This document shows positions 34,586-42,625 of a stretch of 64,000 nt of DNA, piece after piece. The stretch lies in contig JAWQFQ010000015.1 of assembly GCA_035967975.1 (NCBI GenBank), positions 15,794-79,793 on the forward strand, written 5' to 3'. The stretch is from Scytonema sp035967975 (GTDB lineage: Bacteria > Cyanobacteriota > Cyanobacteriia > Cyanobacteriales > Nostocaceae). Each line of letters opens with the position of its first letter. The first letter of the stretch is position 1. The notes under the pieces are model-generated. The model made no database searches and was not told the origin of the DNA. It worked only from the letters and a program-made list of their open reading frames with translations. The position numbers and the translations under genes were made by a program.

Positions 34586-37042
34586 CTACACCCCTAAAAT
34601 CGCCCAAATCGCCATAGCCCGTAGATAAGTACAAGCGCGGAAAGTCCCAACAGGGGTAATCGCTTCTGGGGTGCGGAATTGTAGCCCATTATTGTAAATT
34701 TGCTGCACTACCGCGTGGGTCAGGTTAAATGCTTCATCTTTCATCCCCATTTGTATTAGAAAAGCCGCCAAACCAAAATTGATTCCCGTCCAGACTTCCA
34801 AAGGATGAGTGGCTTTGGGGTTCTCTGGTGTCCCATCAGGGCGAACACCATTTGCTGCACCAAACTTACCATTATGAAACTTTAAGAAGCAAGCATCATA
34901 GACAGTTCGTAATGCAGAAAGAGCACAATCATCTGGTACAATATCAGGCAACTCTAACAGACGAGCATAAAATTGTCCGCATAACTGGTCTGCCATCACA
35001 ACATCAGAACCACTCTCGCTATCCAAACGGTAGTATTGTCCATTCCAAAGTTTTTCTTGGTAAATAAGACGAGATTGTTGCAACCAGGTTTCATAGATAG
35101 CCTTTTGCTGTATCAACTCATCTGTGTCCTCCGCGTCTATGCAATTTTTTAATAAAATCTCACAGACCGCGATCGCAGCTTCCAAAGCCGCCAACCACAA
35201 ACCACCACAATAAGCGCTTACACCCAGCAACCGCCAATCATCAAAAGTTTGGTCTGGCGCACCAGAATTTTCAGGAATACCATCCCCGTCCTTATCAAAC
35301 GTCTTCAGGTAATCCAAGGTTTGGACAATAGAATTCCAACAATCTGCTAAAAATTCGATATCATCCGCACCTGTTAGAAGAAAATCACGATATACCTGCA
35401 ACACAAAATCGCAACCTAAATCCTTCCATAGGTTGCAATCTTGATAACTTGTGTAATTCGTTTTTTCCCATACGTGTTCGTTAGGTGCGCCTAAGTCGTG
35501 AGGTGTTGCACCTGCGGCTTTGCGAATTGCAATTGGACTTTCTGACCCAATAGTGTAATAGTATCCAATGACACGAGTCCTATCATCACTCTTAGGAACT
35601 GCCCGTGCAAAAGCACGAATCACCGCTTTTTCTAGTTCTGGAAATAGCATTAATAAACCAAAAGAACCATAAAGCCGTACATCCAAACTTTCATACCAAC
35701 GGTAGTCTAAGCACTCCAATACAGCAAATTGTCCGATGGGGTCGGCGTCTGATGCTGCACTCCAAAGAGTACCGCCGCCAGTCAAGACGTAAAGCTCATT
35801 GAACAAAGCCATTTTGAACCAGTCTGGTAAGTCTTGGCGATCGCAAATCGGTTGTTGCCAAGATTGTACTTGTACTTGCCAAGTTTGATATTCTGCCAAA
35901 GCCGTAGATGCGATCGCCCAAGCATTTTGACCGCTTCTACCAAAAAAGTCAGTATATCTGCGATAATATGTAATTCCTGCAGCAAATTCTGTCACAGGGA
36001 AATCCCAACTGAGAGCGAAAGGGAGTTCTAAGCTTTCACCGGGCTGAAGAGTGAAACGCACAGTAAGGGCTACCCCAAGCTGTTCTTTTTCAGACGCTGG
36101 AGTGGAATTTGTATAATTAGATAGCGAACCATCTTGAGCAAAATTCTGCCAGACCTCATCCCCACTACCAGAAGGATTAAAGCGAGTATGGTAATATACC
36201 TCCATGAGTGGGTGCTTTCGAGTGGCAATACACCATTGTCCCTCACCTTCTTGTACGGGGTCAGTGATACCCACCCGACTCATTAAGCAACCAATGTATT
36301 CGTCATCTTCCACGAGTTGATTAAAGTTGTTTTGACTTTCACCCAAGCGTGGTTGGTACTCATAAACCGGACTACCATCATCCCTTAACTTCACTTCTGG
36401 CGATTTCAAAGCATTCGTAAACCAGCTCACCATATTCTGCCAGGTGAGCATAATACTGAGAGTTATAGGTGCATTAGAAGGATTGTATGCAGTCCAAACA
36501 AACATTGCCACTGGATAGCTAGTTTCTTGATAATTACCAGCCCAGATTGGAGAAAACTGCTCACAGGTTAACTTTGCTTGAAAAACCCCTTCATACACAA
36601 ACCAACTGCGAGGATACAGAGCGTGATAGCTTCCCGTCGTTTTGGGGTGTGGGGTATAAGGAGACGAAGTATCTTCTTCCCCGACACCCCTTTCACCCGT
36701 ACTAGCGGGGTACCAACGCCAAGTTGAGAGACTACCATCCTCCGGTGCTTCTGTACACAGAGAATAAGCCTGGAAGGATGAGCCATCTGACTCAAAGACA
36801 CTGAACTGACAGACGGGGATAGTCTTGAAGATATGCTCACCGCCATCAATATGCCACAGGTTAAAATCTCCTCGTGAGGAGCGACCGATACAACCTGCAC
36901 CAAAGCCACCTAAAGGCATTCCGTGCCAAGGACCATCATCAATGTTACTGGCATAACGGACAGTGTATGGCTCATCCCACCCTAAACCGATAGGACGATT
37001 CCAAGTATAACGGGGAATTACAAAGGAAGGTTGGTTGCTCAT
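34586..37042 (-). CDS. GH116 family glucosidase (GBA2-type beta-glucosylceramidase-like)
   Basis: An 818-residue glycoside hydrolase. The N-terminal domain has PLGGFGAGCIGRSSRGDFNLW, typical of GBA2-like proteins. The (alpha/alpha)6 catalytic domain has AVLECLDYRWYESLDVRLYGS (quoted in part; the Glu of LEC is the likely nucleophile) and DQTFDDWRLLGVSAYCGGLW (an Asp there is the likely acid/base). Bacterial GH116 enzymes cleave beta-glucosides or beta-xylosides; the substrate here is unknown. No signal peptide is visible. The coding start is GTG-ATG in tandem (37045/37042); I use the ATG. The gene appears to be a single transcription unit. Confidence 0.93.
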   Translation of the reverse strand: MSNQPSFVIPRYTWNRPIGLGWDEPYTVRYASNIDDGPWHGMPLGGFGAGCIGRSSRGDFNLWHIDGGEHIFKTIPVCQFSVFESDGSSFQAYSLCTEAPEDGSLSTWRWYPASTGERGVGEEDTSSPYTPHPKTTGSYHALYPRSWFVYEGVFQAKLTCEQFSPIWAGNYQETSYPVAMFVWTAYNPSNAPITLSIMLTWQNMVSWFTNALKSPEVKLRDDGSPVYEYQPRLGESQNNFNQLVEDDEYIGCLMSRVGITDPVQEGEGQWCIATRKHPLMEVYYHTRFNPSGSGDEVWQNFAQDGSLSNYTNSTPASEKEQLGVALTVRFTLQPGESLELPFALSWDFPVTEFAAGITYYRRYTDFFGRSGQNAWAIASTALAEYQTWQVQVQSWQQPICDRQDLPDWFKMALFNELYVLTGGGTLWSAASDADPIGQFAVLECLDYRWYESLDVRLYGSFGLLMLFPELEKAVIRAFARAVPKSDDRTRVIGYYYTIGSESPIAIRKAAGATPHDLGAPNEHVWEKTNYTSYQDCNLWKDLGCDFVLQVYRDFLLTGADDIEFLADCWNSIVQTLDYLKTFDKDGDGIPENSGAPDQTFDDWRLLGVSAYCGGLWLAALEAAIAVCEILLKNCIDAEDTDELIQQKAIYETWLQQSRLIYQEKLWNGQYYRLDSESGSDVVMADQLCGQFYARLLELPDIVPDDCALSALRTVYDACFLKFHNGKFGAANGVRPDGTPENPKATHPLEVWTGINFGLAAFLIQMGMKDEAFNLTHAVVQQIYNNGLQFRTPEAITPVGTFRACTYLRAMAIWAILGV

Positions 37043-37379
37043 CACCTGATCGTACCGCGTTAAGTGCAGCTGCTGAAATTAGGATCTCATGTAAAAGCGC
37101 ATTTGTGACAAAAGTTTTTTAGCGCCTTTGCATCAATAAATTTCGGTTCCTGAAATTCTGAATTTTCTCAGCTTATATCTTGCACTTGGGTCAAAAACTT
37201 TGTTTCTACGGAAGTAAAGCTACCATTTCAAGGAAATAAAAAGCTGACAACAAAAGCGTTCTTTCTTTTGAATGCGTAACGTTTGCCTTGTTGTACTAGT
37301 TGTTTAGACTTGTAACCTTGAAGCTTAGATTCGGTATCCGAACGCGATCGCAACTATGATATCCACTCGACAACACATT
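37043..37379. other. Gap without recognisable gene
   Basis: This 337-bp gap contains one HIP1-like site (CGCGATCGC near 37343) and no small ORF or hairpin that I trust. It should hold the GH116 promoter on the minus strand. Confidence 0.45.
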
Positions 37380-37703
37380 TCAGACACAGTCATTATTCAT
37401 ATCGAAGACGATTTGCAAATTAGCATCTGGCATCAGCCGACGCAATACCGCTAAATGACCGTCAGCATCACTACGACTGCGGAACCGACCGACAATAATT
37501 CTCTGTGTGGGCGAATGCCAACGAATAACTGCCCAAGGTGCGAGTGCTGTGCGGTATGTTTGAGTCTGACTCTTCAACAAAATAACCTCTCTATATGATT
37601 TGAATAAGTTGGTACGGTCAATCTGAATCTCGCTCCAGGCTTCTCCAAAATTAATTGGTAAACGTGTGCTTAAAACTGCCTGTGCAGAGATATTAACCCA
37701 CAT
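37380..37703 (-). CDS. Conserved cyanobacterial hypothetical protein (107 aa)
   Basis: A 107-residue protein with a compact, evenly coding-like composition: NFGEAWSEIQIDRTNLFKSY, then TALAPWAVIRWHSPTQRIIVG, then RFRSRSDADGHLAVLRRLMPDA. The last part (transport of a residue pattern VGRFRSRSDADGHLAVLRRL) resembles a SPOR-like alpha/beta repeat, but I would not assign it. I recall similar proteins from other cyanobacteria, so I accept it as real. It stands alone, with 337 bp to the GH116 start and 768 bp on its other side. Confidence 0.75.
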   Translation of the reverse strand: MWVNISAQAVLSTRLPINFGEAWSEIQIDRTNLFKSYREVILLKSQTQTYRTALAPWAVIRWHSPTQRIIVGRFRSRSDADGHLAVLRRLMPDANLQIVFDMNNDCV

Positions 37704-38471
37704 TGATGGGCTTTTCCCTGAGATTGTTGAAGGGAATAATCAAAAGTTCCAGTCAAATTAGTTGCTGAGTTCGTAGTTTTACTTAGTACCACCAAAAACC
37801 AGCAGCAAGATGTGAACGAAAAATCGAACAAAAGGCAGATATCTACTACAATTGCTATTTTGTAGAAGTTACCTTTTTAGTAAAGGTTCAACTATATGGC
37901 TGTCAGCAGTCAGCTTTGATACATTTTACGAGTGTTCTATAAACGTATAGAGAAGGCTCATTAAACACCGATAGCTTTGATAAAAGCTGATAACTGAAGC
38001 TTTGGGCTGAACGCTTATCCTTTTTGTTATGAGTGCAACTTACAGTTGTATGTAAACTGCATTACTTGGAAACACTATAGTGCAATTGCTAAAGTGTTGA
38101 TAATATAAGGGTATGCGATCGCTTAGACTGTCGCTAAAAACTTTGAAGAAAAGGTTGATTCAACTCAAATGACGTAAGGTGTAGATCAAACCTAAGTTTT
38201 CATACAGCTAAGGACTGCTAAATTGGAGGAAAGAACTTGATTTGATAATAAAATTGGTTGAGCTTCGTGAATTGGTAATTCTACTTGCAACCATTAACAG
38301 GGCTTTTCAACTCAGTATTGAAAGCATTTCTAATGCCAAATCATTATCAAACCAACTAGAAGTTAAGAACAAAGAAAAAGTTTCATAATGGTAGGGACAT
38401 CAAAAAAGAAATGAGATGTAATCACCTGCAAACACAAACGCTCCAACTAACTTTATAACCAAATTCTAACC
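37704..38471. other. Gap with a repeat element related to the one at 2323-2478
   Basis: This 768-bp gap has no gene. Between about 37897 and 38018 lies a relative of the GCTGAACGCTT element: CAGCAGTCAGCTTTGATAC, a TATAGA segment, and GGGCTGAACGCTT at its right end. The rest is AT-rich. Confidence 0.5.
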
Positions 38472-38753
38472 CTATATACTTGCAAAGAACAGAGGGGTCT
38501 CAACCCTCATTTGCAAATAGTTGGTCAGTAATGTCAGAGTGCTCAAGTTACCTGCGATTTGGTCACAACCTGCTCCCCAAATCTGTTTGACAGTCTGGCA
38601 TATAAATTTATTTATTGTCGTTCTGTGTTGAAACTGGAAGCAATTTAGGCTAACAAAGCCATCCCAACGAAATACGTCCTCGGAGTATTGGTTTGTTGAT
38701 TTCAACTCTTGTCGGTAGATTCTGCCACTACCGCGTTCGTCACTGTTGTACAT
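38472..38753 (-). CDS. Small ORF with PatS-type DERGSGR motif near its N-terminus
   Basis: A 93-codon frame reading MYNSDERGSGRIYR at its start (ATG at 38753, preceded in frame by a stop). DERGSGR equals the end of Anabaena PatS, where RGSGR inhibits HetR; HetN also has RGSGR internally. Here the motif is at residues 5-11 and is followed by 82 further residues, so a peptide would need processing. The rest (ELKSTNQYSEDVFRWDGF onward) is unrecognised, and the last third looks like weakly coding DNA. The ribosome site is poor (GGG about ten bases upstream). Whether the frame is translated is uncertain; the motif match itself is exact. Confidence 0.4.
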   Translation of the reverse strand: MYNSDERGSGRIYRQELKSTNQYSEDVFRWDGFVSLNCFQFQHRTTINKFICQTVKQIWGAGCDQIAGNLSTLTLLTNYLQMRVETPLFFASI

Positions 38754-39121
38754 ATGATGCTACCCGATGATCTGAATTGCTAGTTACATTTACGTGTTGG
38801 AACAACAAGAACAGGAAAGAAGAGAATCTTATATCAAAAAAATTGATATAACGTTCGTTAATTGCAGCCAGTGATAAAGCAAAGCCCCAGGTTCTGACCT
38901 GGGGTCTTAAAACCACAAAGGCATGACGGTTGGCACTAATGCAGTACTAGACCCCGGTAATCAACCAGTAAGAGGAGTTTTAGCCTTGTGTTGTGCGTTT
39001 GTTGGTGCAAGAACGTATTCATCCATACGATAATTGCCAAAAAACTGAATTAGTTGCCAAAATGCCGAAAAATGAGTGGTTACGTGTAGGGTGGCACCCC
39101 TCACCCTGAAGGTAGAAAAGT
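38754..39121. other. Gap holding a CCCCAGGT hairpin
   Basis: There is no gene in this 368-bp gap. A perfect 8-bp hairpin CCCCAGGT/ACCTGGGG lies at 38885-38904 with a TCTG loop and is followed by TCTTAA. It is a weak terminator candidate on the plus strand but has no plus-strand gene before it. Confidence 0.5.
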
Positions 39122-39667
39122 TTATTTTAAATCTAGTAAACCGCTTTCCTTTAATTTAGGATTGAAGCGAATTTGTGTCTTTAATCCACGACTGTCTAAC
39201 ACAGCTAAAATCTCAGATTCTACTCTTCTTGCTACGTTTTTAAGTATTTTACTTTGCGCTAATTCATCATTCACTGGATTGTCATAATTCCCCTTTTCTT
39301 CAGATGTCATCATGGATTTTGTATCTATGGGTTGTGTCCAAATTGCTTGACAATCTGCATTTCCTAGAGGAACGCTACCATTTTCAGCAATCCAAGCACG
39401 CTCAATATTTTCTAAAAAGGCTCTATTGGGACGTTCAATCGTCTGAGATTTCACCCAATAACACTTCTGTGGTTGTCGGACTAAATGCTGTTTTAAACTG
39501 AGATAAATATCACGGGAATATCCTACAAATTGAAGCACCTTTTCGCTATCAAAAATTGCATATACTCCTATTTGACCTTGCAGTTCTTCTGGTAATTGAC
39601 CTTGAGTGTCAATGTAAGGAATAAATTCTAAATTTGCTAAAGCTGGAAGATTGGTTTCAGAGGACAT
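39122..39667 (-). CDS. GIY-YIG-like nuclease domain protein
   Basis: A 181-residue protein whose first part has the GIY-YIG pattern IGVYAIFDSEKVLQFVGYSRDIYLSLKQHL (quoted as GVYAIFD and QFVGYSRD), followed by a conserved ERPNRAFLENIERAWIAENG (Glu as possible metal ligand). A C-terminal part of about 70 residues is helical. Stand-alone GIY-YIG proteins of this size are common in cyanobacteria and of unknown role, perhaps DNA repair or organelle-type genome upkeep. The gene is isolated, with an insertion element at 39751-39861 separating it from bcsA. Confidence 0.8.
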   Translation of the reverse strand: MSSETNLPALANLEFIPYIDTQGQLPEELQGQIGVYAIFDSEKVLQFVGYSRDIYLSLKQHLVRQPQKCYWVKSQTIERPNRAFLENIERAWIAENGSVPLGNADCQAIWTQPIDTKSMMTSEEKGNYDNPVNDELAQSKILKNVARRVESEILAVLDSRGLKTQIRFNPKLKESGLLDLK

Positions 39668-39750
39668 AGATCGGATTTCAAACGAAAAATTATGGGAGGG
39701 GTTAAATCCCCTCCCAAATTTTAAAGCAATTTTTATTAGAAATTCCTTAA

Positions 39751-39861
39751 GCTACAGAACTCAATATTGCTCGCTTAACAGTAGTCGAGGCTCCAGAAAC
39801 CCGGTTTCGCAGGAGTCACCGAGTTTCTAATTTTCGCCGAGTAGTATTGCTACAGAACTTG
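39751..39861. repeat. MITE-like palindromic element at the bcsA stop codon
   Basis: A direct repeat GCTACAGAACT occurs at 39751-39761 and 39849-39859; the right copy contains the bcsA stop codon. The enclosed ~89 bp has imperfect inverted ends CAATATTGCTCG/CGAGTAGTATTG and the hairpin starting AGAAACCCGGTTTCG (39795). Internal and end sequences match the elements at 3721-3851 and 31257-31369. Confidence 0.7.
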
Positions 39862-42450
39862 TAAAAGTTCTTTAATCCTAACATTTTGGCGTTGTTTGAA
39901 TTTTTCTGGGAAATTCAACTCCATAATAATTCGACCATTTGCCTCTTCATAGACTGCAGAAACTTCAGCAACAAACTTGCTAAGTGAAGAACTTTCCATT
40001 TCTTGATTGACTAACAAACCAACAAGTGGTTTGACAGTTCGCATCCTGTGCAAGTCCTCTTGTCCAAGTAGGCGATCGCCAGACTTAGCTCTTTTGCCTT
40101 CTAGTTCCAGGCGTACACTTGAGACACCTATTTCTGTAGCAACTGCTGGGAAAAAGTGACCATCCCAGTAGAGTTCAACATAAGTATTTACGTGCTTGCG
40201 TATCTTGTTACTAATGATAGATTTAGGGGTTTTGAAGGAACGACCTATACTTGTAGCAAGAAACCCAAGGGAGCCTGCTGGTTTATCTATAAGCGATCGC
40301 TTCTGAGAGTACCATTCCCGGACATCCGAATACATAACCAGAGTTAAGTTATCCATCTGCTGTCGGTTTGGATTTACAAACTCAATTGCCAAATGGGTTT
40401 CTGTATCACTTATTGTGGTAACTCGAACCACCCGTGCTGTCAAAGAAGCACGAGCCTCATAATCTCCCATAATCTCAATTTCCACTTCATCAGGGAAGTT
40501 TGACCAGGATGGAATAGAAATTAATGCTCCAGTTTCTGAAATGTTGACAGTTTCGCCCGAAATTCTTTGATGATTAGAAGAAATAACAACAGAAAGACGT
40601 CGCTGCAAACGATGAGAGGAACGCACTTGCGGCTGTTCTAAACCAACTAACAATGCTGCTGTCAGTAGAATGAGATTAAACCCTGACCAAATGGTATTCA
40701 CTACAACTGCTTGCCAATCTTGTGGGTTGATGATAAACCAATAGGGGACAGCGAGTAAGGAAGCAATAACCATTATTGTCACAATGATAAGACCTCGCGT
40801 TGATCGCCAGTCAAAAATTCGCTTTTTAACATTGACCCCTTTGTCGGTGACGTTAAACGAACCCAGTTTAGGATTTATCAGCGCCAACATGGTTACCCAT
40901 CCAGCCTGAAAAGACATCACAAATTCAAAAACTTCGTTCCAGAAGGAAAAACGGACATTTTTATAAATGATGTGATTGGTAAATACGGCGAGAATAATGT
41001 GGGGTACGGCATAAAATAAAGTTTCTAATCCTAAACCCACGACAGGGTTGATGCCAAACAGTAAAAACAGGGTAGGAACAACGGCATAAGTTAAACGGGG
41101 GTACCCGTATAAAAAGTGTGAAGTTGCACTGAAATAACAAATCCTTTGGGGAATTGTTAGCTTTAGGCTTGGGTTAAATAGAGGATTTTCTAATCGTAGA
41201 ACCTGCGCCATTCCTCTCGCCCAACGCACTTGTTGACCTATATAAGAAGAAAATGTTTCTGGTGCTAAACCAGCAACCATAATCTTGTCGTAGTAGACGG
41301 ATTTGTAACCGCGTGAGTGCAATCGCAACGCTGTGTGACAATCTTCTGTCACAGTTTCAACCGCAATTCCTCCGACTTCCAAGACATGGGTTTTGCGAAT
41401 CACGGCTGCTGAACCACAGAAAAAAGCAGCGTTCCAAAAATCATTACCTTTTTGTAAGACTTTATAGAACAGTTCATTATTAACTGGGACTTTACCTTTT
41501 GTCAGCAAATTGCGCTCAAAGGGATCTGGATTGTAAAACCAGTGGGGAGTTTGGACAAAAGAAACTTTTGGATCGTAGAAAAAACCTACCGTGTTGAGTA
41601 AAAATTGACGTGACGGAATGTGGTCGCAATCTAAAATCAACACCAAGTCACCATCTGTTTTTTGAAAAGCGTGGTTAATATTACCAGCTTTGGCATGATT
41701 ATTATTATCCCGCGTCATGTGTATGCAGCCTAGTTCTTCACACATTCTCCGTATCTGTTCCCGTCTTCCACGGAACTTCTCTCGGCGCGGATCGTTTTCT
41801 TTATATCGTTCTGGACGTCCATCATCCAGAATATAAACCTTCTTTTTCCCAATAGCATAATCGCAAGATATTGCTGCTATTGTGGTCTTGCGAACAATTT
41901 CAACGTCTTCATTAAAAGTAGGGATATAAATATCAACCGTGAACCATTCTTCTTGGGGAATGGAGGTAAGATTTATTGGTTGACGTTCCCTAAGTTTTAG
42001 AGTTTGAAAATATGCCAAACATAAAGTTAGCATAGCGTACATCTCAGCAGCAAATAGCAATACGCAAACAAAGCTATTAAGCCAACCATCAAAGTTAAGA
42101 GTATAGCTTGTACGGTAGTAGAAATAACGCAATGTTGTGACTAAACTCAACCATACCATCAGCAAGTGGTAATACTGGCTGACTTCTGCTGAATTTTCTT
42201 TTTCCTCTGCGTTTACAACTACCTGACCAATTATTATTAGAAATACCGCCATTATACCCTGTTGCCACCACGCTATCGGAGTAATAATCAGTGGAATTGA
42301 GAGTAACAGTAGCAGTAAGACAAGCCATTTAAACTGTCTGACCCCGACTATGTTTAAAGCACGGTCAAAAAACCGAGGCGCTAATTCAACAAGCAAGTAG
42401 CTTAATTTAGAGCGTCTTTGTGATTTCTGTGAATTGAATGATGACGACAT
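39850..42450 (-). CDS. bcsA: Cellulose synthase catalytic subunit with PilZ domain
   Basis: An 866-residue inner-membrane GT2 synthase. Membrane helices flank a GT domain with VDIYIPTFNE, LDDGRPERY, the DxD motif in LILDCDHIPS, the TED motif in VTEDCHTAL and the QxxRW motif in GQQVRWARG. It polymerises UDP-glucose into beta-1,4-glucan and passes it through its own channel. A PilZ domain follows near residue 595 (RLQRR, then NISETGALIS, fitting RxxxR and NxSxxG), so activation by c-di-GMP is expected. About 150 residues after PilZ form an unassigned extra domain. It is the last gene of the cellulose operon; a palindromic element has inserted at its stop codon. Confidence 0.95.
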   Translation of the reverse strand: MSSSFNSQKSQRRSKLSYLLVELAPRFFDRALNIVGVRQFKWLVLLLLLLSIPLIITPIAWWQQGIMAVFLIIIGQVVVNAEEKENSAEVSQYYHLLMVWLSLVTTLRYFYYRTSYTLNFDGWLNSFVCVLLFAAEMYAMLTLCLAYFQTLKLRERQPINLTSIPQEEWFTVDIYIPTFNEDVEIVRKTTIAAISCDYAIGKKKVYILDDGRPERYKENDPRREKFRGRREQIRRMCEELGCIHMTRDNNNHAKAGNINHAFQKTDGDLVLILDCDHIPSRQFLLNTVGFFYDPKVSFVQTPHWFYNPDPFERNLLTKGKVPVNNELFYKVLQKGNDFWNAAFFCGSAAVIRKTHVLEVGGIAVETVTEDCHTALRLHSRGYKSVYYDKIMVAGLAPETFSSYIGQQVRWARGMAQVLRLENPLFNPSLKLTIPQRICYFSATSHFLYGYPRLTYAVVPTLFLLFGINPVVGLGLETLFYAVPHIILAVFTNHIIYKNVRFSFWNEVFEFVMSFQAGWVTMLALINPKLGSFNVTDKGVNVKKRIFDWRSTRGLIIVTIMVIASLLAVPYWFIINPQDWQAVVVNTIWSGFNLILLTAALLVGLEQPQVRSSHRLQRRLSVVISSNHQRISGETVNISETGALISIPSWSNFPDEVEIEIMGDYEARASLTARVVRVTTISDTETHLAIEFVNPNRQQMDNLTLVMYSDVREWYSQKRSLIDKPAGSLGFLATSIGRSFKTPKSIISNKIRKHVNTYVELYWDGHFFPAVATEIGVSSVRLELEGKRAKSGDRLLGQEDLHRMRTVKPLVGLLVNQEMESSSLSKFVAEVSAVYEEANGRIIMELNFPEKFKQRQNVRIKELLQVL

Positions 42451-42489
42451 ATCGGACTTAAAGTTGAGATTTTAGACTTTAAATTTTGA

Positions 42490-42625
42490 ATTTTGCTAAT
42501 AGCTAATTGTTCATTGCTAATAGCTAATAGCTAATTGTTCATTGCTAATGTCTATTAACCATTAACCATTAACCATTAACCATTAACCATTAGACATTAG
42601 CCATTAGCCATTAGCCATTAACTTC
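42490..42625. repeat. CCATTAA/GCTAATA short tandem repeat tract
   Basis: Units GCTAATAGCTAATTGTTCATT and then at least five CCATTAA heptamers followed by CCATTAG heptamers fill the gap between bcsB and bcsA. It is a typical cyanobacterial short tandemly repeated repetitive sequence. It could vary in copy number between strains and alter operon spacing. Confidence 0.9.
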
